Shown here piece after piece: positions 8,165 through 19,695 of a stretch of DNA of 64,000 nucleotides (positions are counted from its first letter, which is position 1; each line of letters opens with the position of its first letter). The translations under genes and the position numbers were made by a program. This DNA is from Myotis daubentonii (Eukaryota > Chordata > Mammalia > Chiroptera > Vespertilionidae). The notes below the pieces were generated by a model. The model was not told the origin of the DNA and ran no database searches. It was given only the letters and a program-made list of their open reading frames with translations. The stretch lies in the NCBI RefSeq assembly GCF_963259705.1, contig NC_081841.1, positions 115,976,979-116,040,978 of the forward strand, in the 5' to 3' direction.

Positions 8165-10078
8165 GAAACCAAGATGGCGGCATAGGTTAACGCCGGAGTT
8201 GGCTGCCTCAAACAACCACTTCAAAAATACAACTAAAAGACGGAACGGACATCATCCAGAACCACAGGAAGGCTGGCTGAGTGGAAATTCTACAACTAGG
8301 AGGAAAGAGAATATCATACCCAGACTCAGAGGAGGCGCAGTGCTGAAGTGAAATACGAAGGTGCGGAGTGCATGCTGAGTGGGCTGGTGGTGGAGGGCAT
8401 GGTTGTTGTTTTCAATCGGGAGGGAGTTTCAGACTCTGAGCTCCAGATCCGGGCGAGTCTCTAGGGACCCACACTCAAACGGGAGAAGCGGGACTGTCTG
8501 GCTTGGGTCGGAACTCAAAGGCAGCTTTCTCTCTGAGGTTTGCAGAGGTTGCTGGGACTCTGTGAGGCAGAGCCCCTGGGGACGGAACTGAGAGCAGCCA
8601 TAACTGCTCGCTCCAGCCCACCCTGTAGATCCCCGGGACCTGCCCCACAGAAGCCCTGCACTGAGGCATTTGCCGGATAGCCTCAGACAAACGCTAGATT
8701 AGCACCGCCCTAGAGATCCAGCACAGAAGCTCTCCCACTGCAGACACAGCTGACTCTCATAGCAAGTTAGCCTGGAGGTCAAATCACCCCCAGTATTGCA
8801 GACAACAATCAAGGCTTAACTACAACAAGACTGTGCACAAAGACCACAAGGGGGTGCACCAAGAAAGCATAAATAATGTGGAGACAAATAAACATGACAG
8901 AAATGGAGGATATAGAGCTAAAAAACGCACTTTTAAGGTCTTTCAGTAATTTGCTAGGAACTGCCGATAAATGTAGTGAGATCCTCAAGAAATCTAATGA
9001 GACCCTCAATGTTGTGATAAAGAACCAACTAGAAATTAAGCATACACTGACTGAAATAAAGAATATTATACAGACACCCAACAGCAGACCAGAGGAGCGC
9101 AAGAATCAGTCAAAGATTTGAAATGCGAAGAAGCAAAAAAAACCCAACTGGAAAAGCAAAATGAAAAAAGAATCCGAAAATACGAAGATAGTGTAAGGAG
9201 CCTCTGGGACAGCTTCAAGCGTACCAACATCAGAATTATAGGGGTGCCAGAAGATGAGAGAGAGCAAGATATTGAAAACCTATTTGAAGAAATAATGACA
9301 GAAAACTTCCCCCAACTGGTGAAAGAAATAGACTTACAGGTCCAGGAAGTGCAGAGAACCCCAAACAAAAGGAATCCAAAGAGGACCACACCAAGACACA
9401 TCATAATTAAAATGCCAAGAGCAAAAGACAAAGAGAGAATCTTAAAAGCAGCAAGAGAAAGAAACTCAGTTACCTACAAGGGAATACCCATATGACTGTC
9501 AGCTGATTTCTCTACAGAAACTTTGCAGGCCAGAAGGGAGTGGCAAGAAATATTCAAAGTGATGAATACCAAGAACCTACATCCAAGATTACTTTATCCA
9601 GCAAAGCTATCATTCAGAACTGAAGGTCAGATAAAGAGCTTCACAGATAAGGAAAAGCTAAAGGAGTTCATCACCACCAAACCAGTATTATATGAAATGC
9701 TGAAAGGTATCCTTTAAGAAGAGGAAGAAGAAGAAAAAGGTAAAGATACAAATTATGAACAACAAATATGCATCTATCAACAAGTGAATCTAAGAATCAA
9801 GTGAATAAATAATCTGATGTACAGAATGAACTGGTGATCATAATAGAATCAGGGACATAGAAAGGGAATGGACTGACTATTCTTGGGGGGCGGAGAAAGC
9901 GGTGTGGGAGATGAGGGAAGAGACTGGACAAAAATCGTGCACCTATGGATGAGGACCGTGAGTGGGGAGTGAGGGCGAAGGGTGGGGTGGGAGCTGGGAG
10001 GAGGGGAGTTATGGGGGGAAAAAAGAGGAACAAATGTAATAATCTGAACAATAAAGATTTAATAATAAAAAATAAAAT
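8165..10078 (+). mobile_element. HAL1 (half-LINE-1), full length, ORF1 broken
   Basis: A complete non-LTR element with only ORF1. It starts with AACCAAGATGGCGGCATAGG, has a 5' UTR of about 700 bp, then ORF1 and a G-rich 3' UTR, and ends with AATAAAGATTT and an A-rich tail. No reverse transcriptase follows. The sequence aaaatgag flanks it at 8157-8164 and 10079-10086. Old L1 sequence resumes directly after it. HAL1 elements are thought to be mobilised in trans by L1 ORF2 protein. Confidence 0.9.
8876..9717 (+). pseudogene. HAL1 ORF1, inactivated
   Basis: Homologous along its length to the intact ORF1 at 20969-21817. It begins MWRQINM and encodes a short coiled-coil-like N-terminus, the RRM-type core (NIRIIGVPEDERE) and the C-terminal domain ending YEMLKGIL. 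Two lesions are visible: a single-base deletion near 9110 that shifts the frame, and a stop (CGA to TGA) at about 9493-9495 after the segment VTYKGIPI. In the L1 family, ORF1 protein is an RNA-binding trimer and nucleic-acid chaperone of the ribonucleoprotein. Confidence 0.9.
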
Positions 10079-10086
10079 AAAATGAG

Positions 10087-10146
10087 TTAAATACTTAAAT
10101 GTTAAACTCAAAACCTTAAAAATTCTAAGAGAAAACACAGGCATTA
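10087..10146 (+). pseudogene. old L1 ORF2 sliver
   Basis: Short stretch (TTAAATACTTAAATGTTAAAC) that continues the old L1 between the HAL1 and the next L1. Its last 17 bases recur at 17949-17965 with two mismatches, the target duplication of the L1 insertion between them. Confidence 0.8.
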
Positions 10147-10240
10147 GGAGAATGGAAGATGGCAGTGAGCAGGACTGCAGTGAGGGATAGAGTGAGGAAG
10201 TGAAAGGGGAGTGTGTGGATGTGCGTGATGTGTGTGTTTT

Positions 10241-10273
<33 letters not shown>

Positions 10274-12457
10274 AGGTGTGTGAGTAAGGGGGCAGTTAAA
10301 TCCTGCAGGACTTTTGGGGGCTGGTAGACCAGGCGCTCCTAGATGGAAAACACATGCTACCACTGAAATCACTACTGGTGCTGCTGGCTCTGACAGAAAC
10401 CACACCATATTGAAGGGGAGAGCTTCTGTGACTAGGAGCCCAGGCTCTCCACCACCCAGACTGGCCTCAGACATAAACCCCAACCCTATACCCACTCCAG
10501 CCAAAGAAATGCTACCTCAGTTACAGACCCACAGACATAAGGACTCCAGCCTTCCCAGATGTGAGCTCCTGTGTATCCTGGAGTGCCTCCCCCTCCCATA
10601 AGCCCACTGCATCATTCCTGGGCACCACACATCCTTCTGGCGACTCTCAAAATGTTCCCTCTGTCTGCCAAGCCAACAGCAGTTCCCTGGCCCCTTGCAT
10701 CCCGCAGGTGAACCTCTAACAATGCTCCCACCCACCAAGCCTGTGGCATAGGTCCTGGGCCCAACATTTCTCACCAGCAAGCCTGGGACTGCGCTACCTG
10801 CCTTCTAAGACTGCGGTGTTGGCTCTGGCCCCACGTATACTGCAGTCAAGCCTCTGACTGTGTTCCCTGCCTGCCGAGACCACAGTGTCGGCCCCATGTG
10901 TCTTGCCCCAAAACCTCAGAATGTGCTCCCTGCCTGCCAAGGCTGAGGCATGAGCCCTGGACCCAGCCTGTCCCGCCCACAAACCTCAGACTGTGCTCCC
11001 TGCCCTCTGAGCCCATGGCATTGGCACCAGACCCACGTATCTTGGGGCCTGGACCCATCCATGAGAGCAAAAATGGGAAGACAAAGAAACAACCCTCAAA
11101 GGAAAGAAAAGGATTCGGCAGAAAAGGAACTAAATGAAACAGAGGCAGGCAATATGTCAAAAAAAGAATAAAGAGGAAAGATCATACAGTTCCTAAACTG
11201 GCTGGATGAGAAAATCAACAACTTATGTAAGAATCAAGAGGAAATAAAAAGCCATATAGATACAATAATAAGCACAATGGAAGGTGTCAACAATAGACTA
11301 GAAGAAGCAGGGGGCCAAATTAGTGAATTAGAAGACGGGGCAGAAAAACACACCCAACCTGAACAGCAATTGGAGAAAAAAATTAGAAAGTAGAAGGAGA
11401 GCATGAGGGAGCTTTGGGACAACATGAAACCAAGTAAAATACATATAATATGGGTACCGGAATGATAAGAAGAAGAGCAAGGATTAGAAAACCTATTTGA
11501 AGAAATGAGAGAAAACTTCCCTGATTTGGGAAAGAAAAAAGTCACACAAGTACAGAAAGTCCCAAACAGAATGAACCAAAAAAGGCCCACACCAAGACAT
11601 GTCATAATTACAATGGCAACATTTTATGACAAAGACTCTTAAGGGCCGTGAAAGAGAGAGAGAAAGTTAGCTACAAGGGAACTCCATTAGACTATCAAAT
11701 GATATTTTAACAGAAGCACATCAGGCCAGAAGAGCATGTAATGAAGTATACAAAGTGATGCAAAGCAGTGGACTGAATCCAAGAATAATCTATCCAACAA
11801 GTCTGTCATTCAAAATTTAAGGAGAAGTCAGGAGCTTTGCAGACAAAAAGAGGCTAAAGGAGTTTATCACTACCAAACCAGCAATGCAAGAAGTGCCAAA
11901 GGGAGAGTTGTAAAAAGAAAAAATAGAAAGGGAAAGTCTCCATAAAGAACAAAAATGGCTACAAACCATTACCTATTAATAATAACCTTCCATGTAAATG
12001 GGCTAAATACTCCAATCAAGACATCAGGTGGCTGAATGGATAGGAAAACATGACCCATACATAGGCTGTCCACAAAAGACCCACCTCAGAACAAGGAACT
12101 CACAACACTGAAAGTGAAAGTATGGGAAAATATATTTCAGGCAAATGGAAATGATAAAAAAGCTGGGGTAGCAATACTTATATTTGATAAAATAGACCTC
12201 AAACTGAAGGCCAAAACAAGAGATAAGGAGGGCCACTTCATAATACAAAAGGGATCAATGCAAAAAGAGGATATACTTCTGATAAACATATATAAACCCA
12301 ATACAGAAGCACCCAAATACATTTAAAAAAAAAACTTCTGAAAATATCAAGGGAGAGATTGACAGCAATGCACTCATACTAGGGGATTTTAATACCCATT
12401 GACATCACTGGATAAATCCTCGAGACAAAAAATCAGCAAAGAAACAGCAATCCTTCA
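10147..12457 (+). mobile_element. L1 5' part: 5' UTR, ORF1 and start of ORF2
   Basis: Begins with an L1-type 5' UTR that contains a GT microsatellite (10227-10276). A broken ORF1 follows at about 11095-11915, with the RRM-type block near 11440-11600 and a C-terminal domain near 11650-11910. The first part of ORF2, the apurinic-like endonuclease region, runs from 11955 to about 12450 (for example KAGVAILIFDKIDLKLKA near 12160). Several stops interrupt both frames. At about 12458 the sequence jumps back to a second copy of the same 5' UTR. Confidence 0.82.
10227..10276 (+). repeat. (GT)n microsatellite
   Basis: GT-rich run with TTTT interruptions inside the L1 5' UTR. The second 5' UTR copy has the matching run at 12555-12585. 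Confidence 0.85.
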
Positions 12458-13653
12458 TTGGGAAGATGCCTAATGGTGGAACAGTAGTGAGGGGGAGAGT
12501 GTGAGAGAGTGAGGGAGTGAAAGGGGAGTGTGTGGACGTGTGTGGTGTGTGGTGGTGGTGGTGGTGTGTGTGTGTGTGTGTGTTATAGAGGGAAAGTTAG
12601 GTCCTGCAGTACGTTCGGGGACTGGCAGACTGGGTGGTCTTAGACTAAGAGACCCTGCTGCCACTGCAATCATGCCCGGTGACTTGTGCTGGCACAGAAA
12701 CCATGCAATCTTGAAGGGAAGAACTTCTGTGACTGGAAACCTAGCCTCACCACAACCCAGACTGGCCTCAGACACAAACTAAGACCCTACAGTCACTTTG
12801 GACAAAGACCTGCTACCACAGCCCCAGACCCATGGACACCGAGACTCCAGCTATCCTAGCCACAGATTCCTGTAAATCACAGGATACATTTTCTTCCCAC
12901 TGATTTGAGGTAGTCACACCAAGCTTCTGTAACTCTGATTCTCAGCACATGTGCATACGGGGGGGGGACGCTGCTGTTGACCCCCAGTGGCCATGCCACC
13001 TGCCCCAGATTGGGCTGACCCTTGACTGGGCCAACTCTCAGCACACACAGCTCCCACTGACCCATAGCAGCCATGCACCTCAAGTGCCTAAGCCCACCAG
13101 TAAAACTCAGATTGTGTGCCGCTCCTGCTGCAAGCAGCTCAGGTCCAGGTAACTCGGCACTTGGATCTTTTGGTGATAGAAAAAAATGGGGAGACAACAA
13201 AAAAAGAAGGAATAGCCAATAAAAGAACTAAATGAAACGGAGGCATGTAATATGTCAGAAAAAGAATTCAGAGTAATGAACATACAGAAGGCCAAGAGAC
13301 ATATGAAAACATGCTCAAAGTCACCAATCACCCAAGAGGTGAAAATCGAAATGACAGTGAGGTACCTTCTCACATCTGTAAGAATGGCTATTATCAACAA
13401 ATCAACAAACGACAAGTGCTGGCAAGGACATGGATAAAAAGGAACCATTGTCCATTGCTGGTGGGAATGTAGACTGGTGTAGCAACTGTGTAAACCAGTG
13501 TGGAGTTTCCTCAAAAAATTAAAAATGGAACTGAACTTCCATTTGACCAGTAATCACACTTCTAGGAATATATCCCAAAAAATCAGAAACACCTATCAGA
13601 AAGGATATATGAACCCCTATGATCGATCATAGCAGCACAAATTATAATAATTA
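12458..13653 (+). mobile_element. second L1 5' UTR, joined to the ORF2 3' end
   Basis: A second 5' UTR copy (12458-13180) resembles 10150-10950. The ORF1 start (about 13190-13275) is fused directly to the 3' portion of ORF2 (from about 13276, ACAGAAGGCCAAGAGACATA). Most of ORF1, the endonuclease and the reverse transcriptase are therefore absent. The ORF2 C-terminal part is interrupted by a Helitron at 13654 and resumes at 17407. Confidence 0.8.
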
Positions 13654-14565
13654 CTAGGGGCCCGGTGCACGAAATTCGTGCACTGGGTGTGTGTGGGGGG
13701 GAGTGTCCCTCAGCCCAGCCTGCCCCCTCTCACATACTGGGAGCCCTCAGGCGTTGACCCCCATCACCCTCCAATCGCAGGATCGGCCCCTTGCCCAGGC
13801 CTGATGCCTCGGCCAGAGGTGTAGACCCCCATCACCCTCCGATCGCCTGATCGGCCCCTTACCCAGGCCTGACGCCTCTGACAGAGGTGTCAGGCTTGGA
13901 CAGGGGACCCCCATATCCCCCTGATCACTGGCTCTGGCCCCTGCCCAGGCCTGAGGCCTCTGGCCCAGGAATCATGCCTGGGCAGGGGACCCCCATCTCC
14001 CTCTGATCGCTTGCTCCACCCCCCGCCCAAGCCTGACGCCTCTGACCCAGGCTTCAGGCCTGGGCAAGGGGACCATCATATCCCCCCAATCCCCGGCTCC
14101 GCCCCCCACCCAGGCCTGATGCCTCGGCCAGAGGAGTTGACCCTCATCACCCTCCGAACACCAATCACCGGATCGGCCCCTTGACCAGGCCTGAGGCCTC
14201 TGGCCTAGGCGTCCGGCCGGGGCAGCGGGGACCCGCAGCTGCAGTGGCCCCGCGATCGTGGGCTCCGCTTTAGGCCCAGGCAAGGGACCCCTAGCTCCCG
14301 GGACCGCCAGCTTCGACCGTGCCCAGCTCCCATCGCTGGCTCCACCCCTACTTCCTGCTATCACTGGCCAGGGCGGCAAAGGCGCCTGACTCTCCGATCA
14401 TGGCTGGGGGGCAGGGCAAAGGCGGCCCCAGGGCTGCCTTTGCCCTGCCCCCCAGCTCTTAGCTCCCCCCTGGGTTTCCGATCACTGTCAGTGGCAGGGG
14501 GCTTCTTCCTGCTTTCCCTTTCACCTCCCTGCATTGTGCCTACATATGCAAATTAACCGCCATCT

Positions 14566-14621
14566 TGTTGGCCGTTAACTGCCAATCTTAGTTGGCAGTT
14601 AACTGTCAATCATAGTTGGCA
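14566..14621 (+). repeat. palindromic tandem repeat, left part
   Basis: Units of TTGGCAGTTAACTGCCAA spaced by TCATAG or a variant, cut by the L1 insertion and continued at 17237-17325. Each unit is self-complementary. See the right part. Confidence 0.85.
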
Positions 14622-16928
14622 AGCTCATTCTATGAAGCCAGCATCACCCTAATACCAAAACCAGGTAAAGACAACACAATGAAAGAGAATTACAGGCCAA
14701 TATCCCTCATGAACATAGATGCCAAAATCCTCAACAAAATCTTAGCAAATCGGATCCAGCAGTACATCAGAAAGATCATACACCATGACCAAGTAGGATT
14801 TATCCCAGGGATGCAAGGATGGTACAATATCCGCAAATCAATAAACGTGATACATCACATAAACAAATTGGAAGAAAAAAACCACATGGTCATATCAATT
14901 GATGCAGAAAAAGCATTTGACAAAATTCAACACCCATTTTTGATAAAAACTCTCAGCAAGGTGGGAGTAGAAGGATCATACCTCAACATAATAAAAGCCA
15001 TATATGACAGGCCCACAGCCAACATCATACTCAACGGACAAAAACTAACACCATTTCCCCTAAGAACAGGAACAAGACAGGGATGCCCCCTCTCACCACT
15101 CCTGTTCAACATAGTACTGGAAGTGTTAGCCATTGCAATTCGGCAAGAAGAAGAAATAAAAGGCATCCAAATTGGAAAAGAGGAAGTAAAACTGTCCTTA
15201 TTTGCAGACGACATGATATTATACATACAAAACCCTAGAGATTCCATCAAAAAGCTACTAGACTTAATACATGAATTTGGCAATGTAGCAGGATACAAAA
15301 TTAACCCCAAGAAATCTGAGGCATTTCTATACACCAATAGTGAACTTTCAGAAAGAGAGATTATAAAAACAATCCCGTTTACCATTGCACCGAAAAAACT
15401 AAGCTACCTAGGAATAAACTTAACTAAAGAGGTAAAAGACCTCTACTCAGAAAACTACAGGACGTTGAAAAAAGACATAGAGGAAGACATAAACAGATGG
15501 AAGAACATACCGTGTTCATGGATTGGTAGAATCAACATCATCAAAATGTCCATACTACCCAAAACAATCTATAAATTCAACGCACTTCCCATTAAAGTAC
15601 CAACAGCATACTTCAGAGATCTAGAACGAACTTTCCAAAAATTCATCTGGAATAAAAAAAGACCCCGAATAGCTGCAGCAATCCTGAAAAAGAACAAAGT
15701 AGGTGGGATCTCAATACCAGATATCAAGTTGTATTACAAAGCCACTGTTCTCAAAACTGCCTGGTACTGGCACAAGAATAGGCATATAGATCAATGGAAT
15801 AGAATAGAGAGCCCAGAAATCGGCCCGAACCAATATGCTCAATTAATATTTGACAAAGGAGGCAAGAACATACAATGGAGCCAAGATAGTCTCTTCAATA
15901 AATGGTGTTGGGAAAATTGGACAGATATATGCAAGAAAATGAAACTAGACCACCAACTTACACCATACACAAAAATAAACTCAAAATGGATAAAGGACTT
16001 AAATGTACGACAGGATACCATAAAAATTCTAGAAGAATCCAAAGGCAACAAAATCTCAGACATATGCCGAAGCAATTTCTTCACTGATACAGCTCCTAGG
16101 GCACTTGAAACTAAAGAAAAAATGAACAAATGGGACTACATCAAAATAAAAAGCTTCTGCACAGCAAAAGAAACCATCAACAAAACAACGAGAAAACCCA
16201 CTGTGTGGGAAAACATATTTGCCAATGACATATCTGATAAGGGCCTAATCTCCAAAATTTATAGGGAACTCATACAACTTAACAAAAGAAAGATAAACAA
16301 TCCAATCAAAAACTGGGCAAAGGACCTAAATAGACACCTTTAAAAAGAGGACATCCAGAAAGCCAAGAGACATATGAAAACATGCTCAAAGTCACTAATC
16401 ATCCGAGAGATGCAAATCAAAACAGCAATGAGGTACCATCTCACACCTGTCAGACTGGCTATCATCAACAAATCAACAAACGACAAGTGCTGGAGAGGAT
16501 GTGGAGAAAAAGAAACACTTGTGCACTGCTGGTGGGAATGCAGACTGGTGCAGCCACTATGGAAGACAGTATGGAGTTTCCTCAAAAAACTACAAATGGA
16601 ACTCCCATTTGACCCTGTGATCCCACTTCTAGGAATATATCCCAAGAAACCAGAAACACCAATCAGAAAGTATATATGCACCCCTATGTTCATAGCAGCA
16701 CAATTCACCATAGCTAAGATCTGGAAACAGCCTAAGTGCCCATCAGTAGATGAATGGATTAGAAAACTGTGGTACATCTACACGATGGAATACTATGCTG
16801 CTGTAAAAAGGAAGGAACTCTTACCATTTGCAACGGCATGGATGGAACTGGAGAGCATTATGCTAAGTGAAATAAGCCAGTCAATAAAGGAAAAATACCA
16901 CATGATCTCACTCATTCGTGGACAATAG
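14622..16928 (+). pseudogene. L1 ORF2 C-terminal two thirds, one premature stop
   Basis: Encodes L1 reverse transcriptase and C-terminal domain. The N-terminal endonuclease was lost by 5' truncation and there is no start codon, since the frame is open from the truncation point. Visible blocks are [16 protein letters not shown] at the beginning, [32 protein letters not shown], and the catalytic FADDMILY about 195 residues in. The cysteine-bearing C-terminal segment ([18 protein letters not shown]) lies near 16490-16545. The only lesion seen is TCA to TAA at 16341-16343. The same frame continues to the normal end near 16928. In a full L1 this protein nicks DNA and copies its own RNA at the nick. 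Confidence 0.95.
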
Positions 16929-17236
16929 AGACCATTATAAACTTTTGAACAATAATAGATACAGAGGCAGAGCTGCCTCAAACAGATTGTCGAGCTGCAG
17001 CGGGAAGGCCGGGGAGGGTTGGGGGGCAGGAGGTAGGGGGGTAAGAGATCAACTAAAGGACTTGTATGCATGCATATAAGCATAACCAATGGACATAAGA
17101 CACTGGGTGATAGGGGAGGCTAGGGGACTGTCTAGGGCGGGGGGATAAAATGGATACATATGTAATACCCTTTGTAATACTTTAAGCAATAAAAAAAATA
17201 AATAAATAGAAAAAAAAGATAATTTTGAAAAAAAAA
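16929..17236 (+). other. L1 3' UTR and tail
   Basis: G-rich 3' UTR (GGGAAGGCCGGGGAGGGTTG near 17000), then poly-A signals and an A-rich tail. Related 3' UTRs occur at 17700-17948 (plus) and 38411-38650 (minus). Confidence 0.88.
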
Positions 17237-17325
17237 AATCATAGTTGGCAGTTAACTGCCAATCATAGTTGGCAGTTAACTGCCAATCATAGTTGGCAGT
17301 TAACTGCCAATCATAGTTGGCAGTT
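17237..17325 (+). repeat. palindromic tandem repeat, right part
   Basis: About four copies of a 24-bp unit containing TTGGCAGTTAACTGCCAA with TCATAG between units. Within the Helitron it lies just inside the 5' end. Every unit can fold on itself, and neighbouring units can pair with each other. Confidence 0.9.
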
Positions 17326-17406
17326 AATTTGCATATAGCCCTGATTAGCCAATGAAAAGGGTATCGTCGTACGCCAATTACCATTTTTCTCTTTTATTAG
17401 ATAGGA

Positions 17407-17948
17407 TGATTTTGAACAGCCTAATTTCCCATAGGCTGCATGTTTTCATAGGTCTCTTGGCCTTATGTATGGTATGTCCATTACTCTGAATTCTTTTTCT
17501 GACATATTGCATGCCTCCGTTTCATTAAAAACCTGTGGTACATCTACACAATGAAATACTATGCTGCTGTAAAAAATGAAGGAACCCTTACCATTGGCAA
17601 TAGCATGGATTAACTTTAGAGCATTATGCTAAGTGAAATAAGCCAGTCGGAGAAAGATAAATACCACATGATCTCACTCATTTGTGAGTGAACATAATAA
17701 ACTGATGAACAAAAATAAATCCAGAAACAGGGAAGCATCGAACTGACTATCAAACCTAACAGGGAAGGTTGGGGGGGGGGGGTGGTAAGAGATCAACTAC
17801 AGTACTTGTATGCATGCATATAAGCATTATCAATGGATAAAAACACTATGGAGGTTAGGGTGTGTGCTGAGGGGTTAGAGTGGCTGGGGAGAGGTCAATG
17901 CAGGCAAAGGGAGACATGTAATACTTTAATCAATAAATACTTTTAAAA
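17407..17948 (+). mobile_element. L1 3' end with internal inverted segment
   Basis: Continues the L1 of 13653. ORF2 resumes at 17407-17437, is replaced by an inverted segment at about 17437-17527, and then resumes (CTGTGGTACATCTACACAATG). The 3' UTR contains a G run (17772-17783), then AATAAATACTTTT. The right duplication copy begins at 17949. Confidence 0.82.
17437..17527 (-). repeat. inverted copy of an L1 ORF1-ORF2 fusion junction
   Basis: The reverse complement matches 13237-13310, including AGAATTCAGAGTAATG joined to AAGGCCAAGAGAC. The two copies differ at a few positions. It replaces part of ORF2 that would encode the segment before the ...WYIYTMEYY block. Confidence 0.8.
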
Positions 17949-18609
17949 AGAAAACATAGGCAGTAAAACCTCAGACACCTCTCATAGCAATATTTTTGCT
18001 GATATATCTCTAAGGGAAAGGGAAACAAAGGAAAAATAAAAAATGGGACTACATCAAACTAAAACGTTTTTTTGTTTGTTTGTTTGTTTGTTTTTTACAG
18101 TAAAAGAAATCATCAACAAAATGAAAAGACAATTTACTGAATGGGTGATCATATTCACCAATGATACTTCTGGTAAAGGATCAATAGCCAAAATTTATAA
18201 AGAACTTATGAAACACAAATCCAAAAACAAACAATCCAATTAAAGTTGGGCATAGGACCTGATGGCCAATAGACATATGAAAATGTGCTCAATGTCACTA
18301 ACCATCAGACAAATGCAAATTAAAACCACAATGAAATATTACCACACACCTGTTAGAATGGCTAGCATCAATAAATTAACAAACAAGTATTAGCAAGGAT
18401 GTGGAGAAAAGAAACTCTCATGCACTGTTGTTGGGAAGGCAGGTTGGTGCAGCCACTGTGGAAAGCTTTATGGGGTTACCCCAAAAAGTTAAAAATGGAA
18501 CTGCCTTGTGACACAGCAATTTCTCTTCTGGGAATATATATGAAGAAAACCAAAACACTAATTTGAAAGAATATATGCACCCCTATGTTCATTTCAGCAT
18601 TATTTATAA
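17949..18609 (+). pseudogene. old L1 ORF2 fragment
   Basis: Continues the old L1 from 10146. It includes a TTTG run (18066-18092) and a degraded ORF2 segment, with short readable pieces near 18150-18240 (SGKGSIAKIYKELMKH). It is interrupted by a Helitron at 18610. Confidence 0.85.
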
Positions 18610-18968
18610 CTAGAGGCACAGTGCACGAAATTTGTGCACTCGGGGTTGTCCCTAAGGCTGGCCTGCACCCTCTTGCAGTCCAGGATCCCTCAAGAGATGT
18701 CTGACTGACAGCGGGGAGTGGGCCTAAGCCAACAGTTGGACATCCTTAGCGCTGCCACAGAGGTGGGAGAGGCTCCTGACACCTCCGCTGGGCTTGCCAG
18801 CCTTGAACCTGGCTTGTTACTGAGCGGCATCCCCCCTGTGGGAGCTCACTGACCACCAGGGGGAAGCTCTTGCATTGAGCGTCTGCCCCCTGGTGGTTAG
18901 TGCGCATCATAGTGATAGGTCATTCTGCTGTTCAGTCAATTTGCATATTAGCCTTTTATTATATAGAA
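18610..18968 (-). mobile_element. short HeliBat-type Helitron
   Basis: The left end is CTAGAGGCACAGTGCACG with its hairpin. The right end is TAGCCTTTTATTATATAGAA. Host A is at 18609 and host T at 18969, a clean A^T site in the old L1. The internal GAGCGTCTGCCCCCTGGTGG segment is also present in the Helitron at 19696, so both are the same short subfamily. Confidence 0.92.
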
Positions 18969-19027
18969 TAGCCAAGATTTGGAAGCAGACCATTGGTAGA
19001 TGAGTGGATAAAAAAAGCTGTGGTACA

Positions 19028-19248
19028 GCCTGGCTGGTGGAGCTCAGTGGTTGGGTGTAGACATATGAACCAAGAGGTCATGGTTCAATACCCAGTCAAA
19101 GCATATGCCTGAGTTTCAGGCTCCATCTCCAGTGTCGGGTGTGTGAGAGGCAGCCAATCAATGGTTCTCTCTCTTCATTGATGTTTCTACCTCTCTCTCT
19201 CCTTTCCTTTGTCTCTGGAATCATTAAAAATATTAACAAATAAAAAAT
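19028..19248 (+). mobile_element. VES-related SINE, older subtype
   Basis: Starts GCCTGGCTGGTGG. It has a diverged B box (GGTTCAATACC) and the VES body and tail. A perfect 10-bp duplication (ctgtggtaca) flanks it at 19018-19027 and 19249-19258. It sits in the ORF2 3' end of the old L1. Confidence 0.92.
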
Positions 19249-19695
19249 CTGTGGTACAATGTAAAAAAAAAAAAGAAAAGAAATCTTATCATTTGCAACA
19301 ATATAGATGGACTGGTAGAGCATTATGCTAAGTGAAATATACCAGTCTGAGAAAGATAAGTACCAGATTATTTCACTCATATATGAAATCTATTGAATAA
19401 AATAAACTAACAAGCAAAATAAAAGAGACTCATAAAGAACAGACTGACAGCTATCAGAGGGAAGGGAAGTAGCAGGGCTGAGTGAAAAAGGTGAAGGGAT
19501 TAAGCAAAAACAAACCAAAAAAATAGAAACACACACAGAGAGAAAGCAAGGTGGGAAAGTAAAAGAGGGTGTAGGGTATAGGGGGGATAAATGTTGATGA
19601 AATGAGACTTGACTTGGGGTGGTAAACACACAATATAATATACAGATGGTGTACTATAGAATTGTACACCTGAATCCTATAATTTTATTAAGCAA
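19249..19695 (+). other. old L1, ORF2 end and 3' UTR
   Basis: End of ORF2 (GCATTATGCTAAGTGAAATA) followed by the 3' UTR with the conserved GACTCATAAAGAACAGACTG block. Split at 19696 by a Helitron and completed at 20053-20105. Confidence 0.82.

Larger units (their letters stand above)
14622..17236 (+). mobile_element. young 5'-truncated L1
   Basis: Starts inside ORF2, runs through the 3' UTR and ends in AATAAAAAAAATAAATAAATAG plus an A-rich tail. A 14-bp duplication (aatcatagttggca) flanks it at 14608-14621 and 17237-17250. The coding region has a single stop. This is the least decayed L1 of the window and the youngest layer of this stack. Confidence 0.95.
13654..17406 (-). mobile_element. 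HeliBat-type Helitron carrying an L1
   Basis: Clean ends in reverse: CTAGGGGCCCGGTGCACG plus hairpin at the left and TCTTTTATTAGATAGGA at the right. Host A is at 13653 and host T at 17407. Own sequence is 13654-14621 and 17237-17406. The left 900 bp is GC-rich, with repeated CCTGACGCCTCTGACCCAGG-type units that produce meaningless open frames. Near the 5' end is a palindromic tandem repeat. A younger L1 has inserted into that repeat. Confidence 0.92.

Noticed and set aside
13972..14379. 135-codon minus-strand frame in GC-rich DNA, possible exon or CpG island
   Set aside because: It lies in Helitron body made of diverged CCTGACGCCTCTGACC units. Proline- and glycine-rich frames on both strands are expected from composition.
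17237..17325. CRISPR array or origin-like palindromes
   Set aside because: The spacer is the same TCATAG each time, and the array is internal to a Helitron. It is kept only as a tandem palindrome.
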